Origin: Desarmillaria ectypa
Lineage: Eukaryota > Basidiomycota > Agaricomycetes > Agaricales > Physalacriaceae
Length of the DNA: 64,000 bases
Direction: 5' to 3'
NCBI GenBank assembly: GCA_030407005.1
Contig: JAUDYN010000007.1
Coordinates: 3,224,001 to 3,288,000 of the forward strand
Below are positions 11,623 through 22,618 of this stretch, piece by piece. Both the position numbers and the translations under genes were made by a program. Under the pieces are notes generated by a model. It ran no database searches, was not told the DNA's origin, and worked only from the letters and a program-made list of their open reading frames with translations. How positions within the stretch are numbered: position 1 is the stretch's first letter; each line of letters opens with the position of its first letter.

Positions 11623-12873
11623 ATGGCGTCAGATCCCGTAGACGCGGGACTCTCTGATATTCGGGCTTGGCTTGACGATTCTTTGAATTCTTACATCGTT
11701 GGGTATTACGCGCACGGTAAGAGATTGGAACTAAGCATTTTTGAAGTCGTGTCCTGACAATAAAAAGGTGTTTATACCGGCCTTTTTGGAATATCAATCT
11801 GGCTAATACTAGGTATGAATGGTGGTGACCCAGCTTTCAACTTGTTTTATACCTTTTTTCCTCAAGCTGTCAAGGAGATATCCAAGGCGCGAATATACAT
11901 GGGATGTACAATCACTGCTCTATATGTCCTTTCTACAATTGTCGTCATTGCCTCGTGGATCGAATTCAGCGATGCTTATGTCTTTGGAACATCTTTTCGA
12001 GCGCGATACAATTTGATGTATTCATCGACGTTGTTGGAGATCATTAGCGCTACAGCGTCAGCTCTGAACCTTATAATTGCAGACTGCACTATAGTACGGG
12101 TTCCTTACCACTACCGGAATTAATACCCTTAAATGATTACCCTTTAGATCTGGCGTTGTTGGGTTGTGTGGATTCACAATTGGAAGGCAGTGGCTCTTCC
12201 GATTCTCCTTGTCATAAGCGAGATAGGTATGCTGCTTGTACCCTTCATTTTTCAAATACTCATCACCTTTGTAGTCTGCGGAGGCAATGTCGTACTTCAT
12301 CAGTTTACGGTGTCGTCGGGGGACCAGATTGCGATAAAATGGGCCCTGGCCACCATGGCTACGACATTAGGAACTAACATCCTATGCACTATTCTTATTG
12401 TCGCACGTATCATTCATGTTGCAAGAGCACATCGTGGTGTTATGGGCAGCATCCGGACTTATCGTGGCGTTATCGAGGTTCTCGTGGAATCGGCCGCACT
12501 GTATTCCATCATCTACGTGGTCCTAATGATATTCTACCCTCTTGAGAGTACTAATGGATACATGTATTGCCAGATGTTGGTTTATCCTATCACCGTGCGC
12601 CTTGTCACTTCGATTTGTATTGCATTTTGCCTAACAATCACTTAGGGTATCGCACCTACCTTGATCATTGCCCGCGTGGCCTCGGGACAAGCCCGTCCTG
12701 AAGAGTCTTCACATGAAACTCAATCTTCTTTACACTTTCAGATATCTCGTGGAAGCACCATTGAAACAACGATGGACGAGCTAGAGGAAGATACGATAGC
12801 CCGCCAGGGAAACACAAAAAGAACTGCTCTCGTTAAGGGGCGGCTCGAGCCATCTGGTAGCGAACTTGTCTGA
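11623..12873 (+). CDS. Seven-TM-type fungal integral membrane protein (paralogue A)
   Basis: Six exons (11623-11716, 11768-11812, 11867-12093, 12148-12226, 12275-12594, 12646-12873) join in phase to 993 nt (330 aa). The protein begins MASDPVDAGLSDIRAWLDDS and then carries repeated hydrophobic helices. Family-typical features are the exon-4 motif IWRCWVVW, the stretch TLGTNILCTILIVARI and the helix VLVESAALYSIIYV before the last helix. A hydrophilic Ser/Thr/Glu-rich tail with GQARPEESS follows. This pattern belongs to a large agaricomycete family of predicted receptor-like multi-TM proteins without known ligand. Exon lengths match the inverted paralogue at 16.2-17.5 kb. It is probably functional. 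Confidence 0.8.
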
Positions 12874-13296
12874 AGTTGCGAAAGAGAGAGAAACTTATCT
12901 TTGTTTGAACATATCAGTACAATGCAGTAAATGTAGACACTGATAAACAACCTTCCATTATCGTGGACAGTGGATTGTCCCACTTAGAAAAATTACAATT
13001 CCGCTCGGTTTAAATATGAGTCGACAGGTCTAGAATATACACGGTGTAGCAATGTTCAGGCTCCTTAAAAAGTAAGCCCAAGGGCAGAAACCGGCTTGTC
13101 GTACTCATCAAAAGACCCGGTAGGTGGCGATGGAAAATAGATGTACTTTTCACTGAACGGAGCAAGTGTATTATATTTTCAAAGCGGATGTTAGAAAGGT
13201 AGTATATGCCGATGTGCTTGCATTATGTTACATATTGATGATGTATTGTGTCGTATTCTACATTGAACGGAATGCCCTCTCGTGGATTTTGTTTAA
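12874..13296. other. Intergenic gap between convergent genes
   Basis: AT-rich sequence between the stop of paralogue A and the stop of the F-box gene. No gene recognised. Confidence 0.5.
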
Positions 13297-15289
13297 TTAT
13301 GCAGTGATGTCACCTGTCACAGGCTTCAAGTCGCTAAAAGTTGACGTCGTCCAGAGATGAACGCTATTCGGCCACTCGGGAGGCAAGAACGCCGTCGATT
13401 TCTGGTCATATGAATATTCCACATGCTCAATATGCTCGCTGAGCTGCTCCTCGTCGTCCGCAATCATATCGACAAACGTATTATCGGGGAACGGTGAAGG
13501 AACAGTCGCCTCTGGTGAATCCGTCTGTGGTGGAAGAAGCTGTTTAACCTCTACACTCTCTAACGGACTCCCCCGCCGCTTCCTCTCCTTTGCTAGTTCG
13601 CTGATATAGAACGCCTGGATCGCCCCAGGCGGTCCCTCGATAGACAACGAACGGAGTAGAGGACACAGCACCTGTCCCTCCGCCACATCGCCACAGTTGT
13701 CCGGTTTGAGAGGCCCAAGAATAACCCTCGAGGACGTCCATAATGTAGTCGGTGGTTGGATGCGAAGGTCAACGAGACTGGGCAAGTGCTGGAACGTATC
13801 GCGCCACAGCGCTGTCGTCATTGCGGGATTAGTGAGCTGGTCTTGAATACAGAAGGTGCGAACTTCGGATAGAGGGAACGTGGAGGGTATCTTTTCGTAA
13901 TGGTCATGGGAGAAGATGCCGTGAGTGTAGAGAACGCCCTTTGCAACTGCGACGATAGTGTACATCGTGGAAGGCATGCATGAGAGGCGCCATTCGGTGA
14001 TGCCGTCGAGATTCTTCAAGTTGGAGTGGTCTGAGGGGAGGAGCCGCGATAAGTCTCCATTCATACTTCCGACAGCAGGATCGTCGCTCTGCGTGAGATC
14101 GGACCAGAGATACATGCTGGTATGTGATGGGAGCGATAGATTCGAAAGTAGTCGTTTCACGTGAGTCAGATCACTGAGCTTTCCCCAGTGCAGCTCTCGG
14201 AGCGAATTGAGCTCAACAAGCCGATCTGGAGGAGGCGCTGGTACGTCTTCCTCGTCAGTGCGCGAGGGTCCGGCGGAAACCATCGCAAGCACCTCTAATG
14301 CGGGACATCCATCGAGAAAGTCAAGGAATTGTGAAGTAGTAGGGCGGGCAGATTGTGGTACGGGCTGGTGATGGAAGCAGACGTGCGTGAGAGAGGTGAA
14401 GTAACTACTGGGCCATGTCGAGAAGTACTCAAGACACAGCTTCCGCAGTTTCGGCATCTTCCCGTTAAACAGTGCCGGAAGATGACTTCCTGCATCTACA
14501 GATCCGAGTGTGTCAATAGTCAAACTAACAAGCTCTAGAGCTGCTCCGGAAGCTGAGAGCGTCTCAAAGACGGTCGGCGTCGAGTTTTTCCACTCGGATA
14601 ACCGCAAATGCAGCTCGCGCACTCGGTGAATGTGGGGGGATAACAACTCGAGATCCTCGCGAGAGAAATCTGCTTTGCGCATGCCAAAGAAGACGGATAG
14701 AGGTGCGCGCGAGGAGCGTGAAAGGAATGTACCGGGAATGATGTAGTTGTCGACGGTGGACCATAGTGTCGGTGTGGTATCTATTATTATGCGCCAGTGC
14801 TTGCACACATCGCGAAGGGAAAGCCAGTCCCGACTACGGCGGTCGTAGACATTGTTTTCGGGAACAGGAAGGAAGGATGAGAGGTGCTGCTGAGTTTCTC
14901 GAAATATGGCAACGAGAATCTCGATAGGGAGTTTGTTAACGGCTTGAAAAGCATTACGAGCGCCTTTGACTTGTGCCGTTAACGAGACAAGCTTGGTTTC
15001 TAGGTCGTCCAGCTTGGTTACAACCTGCAGTCAGAAGGTGATACACACTAGATTGAGTTATTACTCACGTCCGACGGGCGCAGTTCCTCCGAACTACAGA
15101 ACACAAGGATGAGCATTCTATTCTGTATATAACAAATAAGCGGCCAAGAGAAGACTCTTACCTGTGCCGTATTCGGTATGACAGTGCATCCACAAGTTGA
15201 TGAGCACTATAATTGACAGCAGAAGGTCCAAATACGACAAATATCACAACTGCACAGAGCACTGTGAAGAGGTGGCTCGAATCGAACAT
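13297..15289 (-). CDS. F-box protein, substrate adaptor type
   Basis: The main exon (15024-13297) contains the F-box core NKLPIEILVAIFRE followed by WLSLRDVCKHWR, the standard fungal F-box-like motif that would bind Skp1 in an SCF ubiquitin ligase. A leucine-rich, irregular C-terminal part follows, typical of agaricomycete F-box proteins, where it would choose the substrate. Before the F-box lies a short coiled coil (TKLDDLETKLVSLTAQV). Two small upstream exons fit in phase: 15093-15069 (SSEELRPSD) and 15289-15162, giving 626 aa in total. The first exon encodes an unexpected hydrophobic start (MFDSSHLFTVLCAVVIFVVF). If that exon is wrong, the protein could instead start at the ATG at 15116. 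The F-box part is secure; the first exon is not. Confidence 0.8.
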
Positions 15290-15505
15290 GGGTGACGAAG
15301 AACAAGCTGGGTTAGTCCCAATTTGGCAATGAACGCTCGGATCTATTAATTACGGCAGCTATTTTTAAACATGCGTCCGCAACATGGTACGTGCGTAGCA
15401 GGGGATAGGAAACTTTTAGGGTTCACCCTAGCTACCCTTGGTCATGAGAATATTACTGAAGCTGCACACCTGACTTCAAAGTTCAAGTATATCCCACGCC
15501 GTAAG

Positions 15506-15823
15506 CTAGGCCCATCTGGCTATGTGTACTCGGAGTTGCTGTGAACCAAAGATCAAGTCAACAACGCCGAAAAGCAGAGTGTGCCATTGCAGGCAGGCAC
15601 TTAACTGTATAGGTCCTGATAATCCGTGGTCGTCGGCATCCAAGTACTGAACCGGAAGATTTTCGCAGAGTATCAGTCTGAGATCTGTGTCAGGACCGTC
15701 TATCTGGAAATCCGGCGTCGCTTCGGTTGGGCACCCACACAATACAACTGCCAACCAAAGCATCAAGAGCCCTCGTCGACGGCTTCGAGATGCCACCCTG
15801 ACAACCATGATTAACTTTATCAT
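15506..15823 (-). other. Doubtful hydrophobic reading frame
   Basis: A 105-codon frame has a basic then hydrophobic start resembling a signal peptide (SRRRGLLMLWLAVVLCGC), followed by an ordinary soluble stretch. I could not attach further exons or name a family. It may be a small secreted protein or chance. Confidence 0.2.
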
Positions 15824-16203
15824 TCTTCACCTTTTCGAATGGGTTGTTTGATGCCGACTGATGTCGGCATGTTAAGAGGTACCGGGAACCGAGGGATTGA
15901 AAGGTGTATTTGTTGGACAACACAAATTTACAACGGTATAGTCCAGTACAAGTTTCGTCTTTGGCCGGAGTAAGCAAAAAGACATTGTAAATATCTTACA
16001 AGTCAGAGCCAGGGAATGGCTTGGCACGATACATTCGAATTCAGAGAATACACTTCCACCACTGAAATCTCATTACCAGATCAATTCTCCGAAACAGAGC
16101 CGCTGCAAACTCACCAAGAAAACAAAGAGCTCGATCAACCAGCTCCCGCACTGCACCCTAAAATCTATGGCAGTTACATGACCATCGCTGGGCCTTTGCG
16201 GCG

Positions 16204-17473
16204 CTACTCTCTCTCGTGGCTGGAGCTTGGCACTTTTTCACATTCCAACATGCTTGAACGCTCCCGTCCCTTGCCCTTGACGGAAGTGGATCTACCACAC
16301 TCCCTGTGTATCGTATTATCCGCAGTTGTCATAAATGCGGAGCGCACGCGAGGTGTACTATGAAAAACCAAAGGAGACTGGGGTCCGTGCCAAGACTCTT
16401 CGGGCCGAGCCTGCCCTGAAGCGACTCGGGCTATGATCAGCGTAGGTGCTATACCCTAATAACTCGTCAAAACAACAACACAAAACGGAAGCGAGGTGAC
16501 GTACGGCGATAGGGTAAACCAACGCCTGGGCGAACATGTATCCGTTACTGCTGAGAGGGTAGAATATCATGAGGAGCAGGTAACCGATCGAATACAGTGC
16601 AGCGGATTCTACTAGAATCTCTATCGCGCCGCGATAGGTTCGAAGACCCGTGCCAAACATGCTGCGCTGTCGTCTTGTCACACGGACAATTCGTGTGATG
16701 ATCAGAGTTGTGCACAAGACGTTGGTTCCTAATGTCATGGCAATGGTGGCGACAGCCCATTTTGTCACAACGTCATCGCCCGCCGACACCGTGTATTGAT
16801 GAATGACAAGTTTGATTCCACAAACTAGAAGGGATGCAATGAGTGCCTGTCTAAATAACACTGAGGTCGACTTACATATCCCGCCCACCACGAATATGAT
16901 GGGCAATGCTACTATTTTCCAGTTTTGACCCCATACAACCCAACAGCGCCAAATCTACGGGAAGGAGATGAGCAATAGCCCGGAAAGAGGCAGGCATACG
17001 CACTATTGTACAATCGGCAACGAGAATATTCAGAGCTGAGGCTACAACACGCGCGACCTCTAAAGACAGGGAAGCGCTTATGAGACCGTATCGAGACTGG
17101 ATAGATGTGCCGTAGACAAGAGCAGTACGCAGTTCAATCCAAGAAACAGCGATCTGGATCGTGCAAAGAATGTACAAGGTCGTGATCAGGCATCCCAGGT
17201 AAATCCGAGTTTTTGAGATGCAGTTGGTAGCTAAAACGAGTTAGGAAATAAGACCTGTCAGTAGGAAAAAGGTGCCTACCTAAAACCCATATGGATGTCG
17301 CGTAAAGACCAGTATAGATACCTGTTGGTTCGATCACAATGAACAATACACCAAAAGCGCGTTGTCCAGATCGACTGACCGTGAATGAAAAACCCAAATA
17401 TGTAGGAGTTGAGAGTCCCGTCGAGGTACACCTGCATCTCTTCCTCAGAAAAACCATCAGCTGTGGAAGGCAT
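16204..17473 (-). CDS. Seven-TM-type fungal integral membrane protein (paralogue B)
   Basis: Six exons (17473-17380, 17321-17280, 17230-17004, 16954-16876, 16824-16505, 16455-16204) give 1014 nt (337 aa). Exons 1, 3, 4 and 5 are exactly as long as in paralogue A (94, 227, 79, 320 nt), and exon 2 differs by one codon. The protein starts MPSTADGFSEEEMQVYLDG. It shares IWRCWVVW, TLGTNVLCTTLIITRIVRV, ILVESAALYSIGYLLLM and the tail motif GQARPEES with A. For exon 5 the acceptor TTCTAG at 16825 was used because the earlier CAG breaks the frame. Topology and likely role are as for A: a plasma-membrane or organelle multi-TM protein of unknown ligand. It looks intact. Confidence 0.8.
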
Positions 17474-18384
17474 GTCGACGCGGCCAAAACAAAGGAGGAA
17501 AGAATATAGCCGCTGTCGGACATAGCGAAGGCCATCTTATATGCGACGCGCCGGCAGTGCTGACGACGGGGGAATTTGATGAGGAGGGCTGACCGTTGCG
17601 ACAGGATCATTGCGATAAATCTTTGAGGGAAGAATAGCTCATAACATGGGAAATCAGCGACAATGATAGACAAGCTACCTCGAAGCCATGGGTCCTAGTG
17701 CAATTTGAACCAGAATCTTGCGGCTGGGGAGTGTTCAGACCAAAACGCTACCAGTGGAGTCAATATGAGGCGTCGGAAGTAGAGCGATATTTCTTACAGA
17801 AAATGGCGGTCCACATAGCGGGATTACACAAAAGGACATATGATCATCTTGACATCGCAGCTCGGTATTGATGTGCCTTCCTGTTGCAAGTTGACATCGC
17901 GTATATAAACCGTGTTCATGTGCGTAGAAGCATGAGCCTCAAGGCTGGATAATGAATTGATATTGGAGCCAACCAATCGACGTCGTGTTCCTTAACGTAT
18001 GCTCCTCGAATGTGAAAATCTGTCGATTATCACCAGCTATTAGACTTTGGCATAGTGAAAACACCGGTATTCACCAACGCTCTCGACGGCGGAATTCGGC
18101 CAGCGACGTTACACGCTATGCACGAATGCGATTTTGAATCAAAGTCGACTGTGTTTGCTCCTGGACCGGCTGGTCTCCCAAATGCCAGTGGCGAAAAATC
18201 CCTGGGTTTGGTTCGGACCGGTGGCTGGCTGACAGACAGCCTAAACGACGTCGAGTGTCGCACTGAGCCATGTCGCGCCGCTCGTCTCCGCTCAATGAAC
18301 ACTCGCCTCCCAACGCCTTTGTCACGGACCAAAATGTGGTAGTTATTCGGGTTTAGACGTAGTTTACACAAGGGTAATCGTCGA
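17474..18384. other. Intergenic, nothing recognised
   Basis: This is the upstream side of paralogue B. The frames at 18030-18420 on both strands have no recognisable motif. Confidence 0.45.
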
Positions 18385-18440
18385 GTGAGTACCCACGTAC
18401 CGATGCTCACCCTCTCCACTCATGTGTCTCCGCCTCTCAG

Positions 18441-18692
18441 GCCGAAAGCGAGACACAAATCCTCTCCGCCTTTCGCATTAGCAAGGCCGCAAGCGAGAAG
18501 GACAATGTGCGTGAATCGTTGCTATACCAACGCTTCCCACATCCCCCTCACTCTCCACCTAACTCAGGTCGCAAGCGAGTCTATATTCCCTCCGCCTTTG
18601 AGGCCGCAAGTGAGGAGAATATAAGTGAGTCGAACTCCCGCTCTTATCTTGACAGCGCTCGGTAACTCCCACCAGACAGGTCGCAAGCGGAG
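18441..18692 (+). repeat. Degenerate short repeat, core GCCGCAAGCGAG
   Basis: Five copies of a 12-13-nt core (GYCGCAAGYGAG and close variants) lie at 18441, 18486, 18568, 18603 and 18680. Every copy is preceded directly by AG. The phrase TCCGCCT also recurs between them. The spacing is irregular (45, 82, 35 and 77 nt). In one frame the core reads A-A-S-E. The AG before each core and the GTGCGT and GTGAGT after two of them look like splice sites, so these could be a run of short related exons. Confidence 0.5.
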
Positions 18693-18761
18693 TCAGAGCA
18701 TATTTGATTTAGCGAAGACACCTGGCGAGCGGGGGAAAACGGAGAGACCAGCCTCTCTCCG

Positions 18762-20136
18762 TTGCGCCCTCACCGTCTCGCCAGGTACGATCTAATATTC
18801 TCTCTCTGTTGCTTAGTTCTCATTGCCTCGGTAGTTTACGTCTTTACCCACCCTCAAACTCTCCTGTTCATATCCTGTTTGTCTCTCACTTTCACAGACC
18901 ACGTACCATACAGAACGCTACACCACGTGGCTACATCGTTTGTATTCCCACCCTGCGACTCATACACGACGCAATCCACCTGGGTCCCTCTCACCGTGTG
19001 GGGGGAGGCCCGTTCCTTGGCTACACTCGCCCTCAGTTAGCCGAACTCGAGACGATTGGTAGCCTAGTACCTCGGATTGATGCCGACGTATAAAGAGGCC
19101 TAGGTGTCTGCGAGATATCCTACCCTGATTCGCATATGAGGTAAGGGACATCAGCAGTGGACTGAACGCCCTTTGGCCCAATTAATCAATTCGTGCTCGT
19201 TTGGTCCCGCCTGTCAGGTACCGCCGCCGTCGAAGCAGAGTAACGTCCTCGCCCCAGAGAGTAAATCCACTGCCAGAGGTATCAAGGCCAGCAAGTGCCA
19301 ACGTCGCACATGCATAGAGGCATTGATTACTCGTCCACTGGGAAAGATCCTTGTTACTCAGGGGCTCTTTGATTAATTAGGTCACCGGACGAGAGAAATG
19401 CTTGAAATATTTGGAAGAAAAAATTGTCCTTGCAGAAGAGTACAAGTTCTCGGAGCGAGAAAAGGAGCCGGTCGAGGTCAGAAGCAAGAAATGGATCGTG
19501 GGAAAATGGACATTTGCAGTCTTGACCTCGACCACCACCTTCGTCTCTACTTCGCTCAGCCGACACATGACAATGAGAATATCAATGCCGCCTCATCCTT
19601 CATTGCTCGAAGTAATGGAATTTCTGGGCAGGTACGCGTCTTCTCTCTCACTCGTTACTCGCCAGTCTGAATAATATTCTTCTGCTCATTCATTTGTTAA
19701 AGATCGACGGTCGCGCGCATATATCCACTTGGCCAGCTCACCTTAATAAGGAAGCACCTTTCGATGGTGTGTACATATTTTATTCCGACTAAAAACATCC
19801 CGCTAATATAAAATAGTCAAGTCGTTGCCAGATTCCCCGGCTTTCTCTGTATCAATAAAAGGAACGAGTCTCAACTATCGTTTTGAGTCGGTAGAAACTT
19901 TTGCACGGCAACGAAGGTCGTGTCTTGGAGGCTCGTTCCATCGTTACACTTCCCAAGGCCTAATCCTCCATGCTCGCCCTCAATGGCAACGGGCCTACTG
20001 CCCGTTACACTCCATAGCCTCAATTCCTCCCCGTATATTCAACCTGAAATACCCGTGTTGCGATAATTTACTCACAGATCCAGCCCGTTATCATCAACCG
20101 TCTCATCTCAGCGAACAAACCCGGTTTTACCCATAA
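18762..20136 (+). CDS. Multi-exon gene of unknown family, only parts modelled
   Basis: The best coding piece is an exon starting after an acceptor at about 19380, which encodes VTGREKCLKYLEEK followed by IVLAEEYKFSEREKEPVEV. It continues to a GTACGC donor near 19633. A possible short exon (DGRAHISTWPAHLNKEAPFD, about 19703-19767) and a further one starting near 19818 (KSLPDSPAFSVSIKGTS) follow. Upstream frames at about 19220-19360 may be additional exons. The charged Glu/Lys-rich part is probably helical. I do not recognise the product, and both start and end are uncertain. Confidence 0.35.
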
Positions 20137-21082
20137 AACTCAACTGATGCCGATGAGTAGCCAGGTGATGCATAGAGATTCTTCTCACCCTGCGCTATCA
20201 TCGGCTCTCAAGTAGTCATCGGTACATTTGCTTTCGGGACGGTATTGAGGAGCCATAGATATCAACTTCAGCACCTCTATCTTCAGTCTTCTGAGTCGAT
20301 GGTACGTGGTTTTTCATCGAGTACTCGTGTGCTCATACTAACATCGACTCCAGCCCTGATTCATAGGTTATTTCACGACGGTGCACGGTGTTATGGTTTT
20401 TGAGCTGATTTTCAGTTCAGCTTTTGATGGACATAACGGAGGTATCTTTGACTACCAATCGAGATAAGAAAAGAGGGCTGAAAGTCGATCAAAAAGTGAC
20501 TGAAAAGTAACGCGAGAACAAGGGATCCGCTGCTTTTGCGCTGCTTTTCAGTGGTTTTCGGTTCGATTTTTGGTATCGCATCTTAACAGTGATTTGTAAC
20601 CAGTTGTTAAGTTCGAAAAGCGGGATGAATTTTGGCTTCAAAAACGACCTGAGAGTCCGTCATGAAACACCCTGCTAATTTTGATTACGCCCAATACCCT
20701 CGACGCAGATGGGCTTGTTCCTTCGTCATTTTCGAACGGTGGTATAAGCCCGTTCCGCCTGATCCGTAACGGTACTTACCCATGGTCAGTCATTGATCTA
20801 CTAGACAACTCAAACTATCCGAGGGTGATAGGTGCTCCAGAATCGTTTTAGGTTAGGCGCCTGCACGTGCGAAGCCAACTGGATTCAACTCCGAAGCGTG
20901 GCTTCTTTGCTCTCACTCGTGCCCCGTTCTGAATCGAACCCAATGAACCACTCTGTCAAGTACGTTGGGTGATTAGATACCACCGTTATCACTATCGCTG
21001 ATATTGTACCACCAGTCCTTGGTCATCCCCACCTCCAAGTTATAGTACCTTCCCAGATGACCGTCCAAGTACTAATCGTGCA
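20137..21082. other. Intergenic, nothing recognised
   Basis: This is the upstream region of the coiled-coil gene. A tRNA-like patch near 20925 was examined and rejected. The region at 20390-20600 is rich in TTTTCAGT/GACTGAAAA words but forms no clean inverted repeat. Confidence 0.45.
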
Positions 21083-22357
21083 ATGATCTATATCTTGACT
21101 CTGATACTCTTCCTCCTAGATCAAAGCAATGAGCGGACACCACTGAACCAGCCAAAACGCAAGAGGTTTGGGAAGTGCCCATATATCTTGAAGGTCCTGA
21201 TGGTCCTCCTCTTGCTAACGGCCATCACCTGGCACTTTGTCGACGACTATTCCAACATCCGCCGCACTGACGTCCAGGAAAGAATCCGCCAACGTGAAGA
21301 ATTAGAACGTTTGAAGCGGATTGAGTATGAGGAAGTGCGGCGGAGGTTGGCGCATATGGAGGAGGATGAGCACCGGCGGTTAGTACACGAGAATGAGGAT
21401 AGGGAGTGGAAGGAAGAGAAGGAAAGGCAGGATAGAGAAATTGAGCACTCGGAGGCGCAGAGAAGGTGGGATCATCGGCAAGAGGATGAACAAAGAAGGC
21501 TGGCGCATGAGGAAGAGGACAAGAGGAGGAAGCTAGAGAAGGAAAGACAAGAAAGAATTATCCAGGCCCGAGAGAGCCTCGTAGCGCGCAGAGAGAAGAC
21601 CATCCAGGAGAAGGAGGACGCGATACGGGAAGATGAAGAACGCAGGAAGCGTGCAGGGCTAATCTGGCGAGACTTGACAGCGGAGAAGCGATGCTTGAGC
21701 TACGAGAAGAGGATGTATCATGCAGAACTGATAAACATTCCCTATGGGGAGGATGCGCAGAGCTGGTGCATGAAGACGGCTATCGATATCCACGGAGTCA
21801 CATATGACCATCCAGACTTTTGCACGAAGGAGAGGCAGGTACGTGTATCCGATTTTTCGAAGATTGTAGTAGGTGCTGATTTGTTTCGCTGTCCAGGATG
21901 GTACCGTAAGAATTGTTGGGCATTGGACCGTCACGTCGAACGAACCAACGTGCAAGACATGGTGGGGTAATCACGAGAAGAAGGTATGCGTTTACTGCCG
22001 ACATATAAAACCTATGCCTGTGTTGATCACATCCTTTCTCTAGGGCTGCTACGGATCCCACAAAATGGTACGTTAAGTTGTCTTAAGTGTCACCTAATGC
22101 TAGATGTCAACGTTTCACAGCGTGTTGAAGCACACATGTTCAACCACCAAGAGCCCTGGGACAACTGGGCTGAGATGTGCTTTTCTACCCCCTCGCATTT
22201 CGCTTGGCAGAGCTTCGCTCACCCTGATACGTGCGAGAACAAGGTTGGTAATGTTCTGCCGTGTGGACGTTATGTTATGCTGATTCTTCCTCTCTAGGGA
22301 AAATATGGCATCGCCGGAAGTTGGTTCATCGATGTCGATGAGAGCGAGTGCCCGTGA
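21083..22357 (+). CDS. Membrane-anchored coiled-coil protein with cysteine-patterned C-terminal domain
   Basis: Five exons (21083-21838, 21897-21983, 22044-22067, 22121-22243, 22298-22357), all joined in phase 0, encode 349 aa. A hydrophobic start and a TM helix at residues 33-52 (PYILKVLMVLLLLTAITWHF) precede about 150 residues of Glu/Arg-rich heptad-like coiled coil with repeats such as RRLAHEEEDKRRK. The C-terminal domain has evenly spaced cysteines at 229, 247, 271, 283, 309, 327 and 348, with phrases GHWTV, NEPTCKTWWG, KKGCYGS, MCFSTP and GIAGSWFIDVDESECP. Similar coiled-coil plus Cys-domain proteins occur in other agaricomycetes as unnamed families. The Cys pattern suggests disulphides, so this domain may lie outside or in the lumen. 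The start may instead lie in an upstream exon joined at CTCCTAG (21119). It is convergent with array copy 1. Confidence 0.7.
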
Positions 22358-22618
22358 ACGGCCGCTGGCATTGTATTTTAGATGCATTTTGTCTTTTTGC
22401 TGTTTCTTGCTATCGATCGATCACTGTAATGAATAACTTATACTCAATGCAGAATCTGTATCAACGGTTCCGTATCATTATGGCGTAAGTGCTACACGGA
22501 GTAGCAATGCTGCTTCGCCCCCTCTAAACACTTGTACTGGACGTAACGGAACGAGATAAATAGCACCCATCGTGAGATAGTAGTTGGAAGAATTGAACGG
22601 TGTAGGAGATCTGTATCG

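Noticed and set aside
16016..16363. 115-codon plus-strand open frame
   Set aside because: It is antisense to the last exon of paralogue B, which has better splice and family support.
17134..17673. 179-codon minus-strand open frame
   Set aside because: It overlaps the first exons of paralogue B in another frame and has no family features; a shadow frame.
20900..20960. tRNA-like T-arm (GGTTCGATTC on the minus strand)
   Set aside because: The flanking bases do not pair as a T-stem, and no acceptor or anticodon arm fits.
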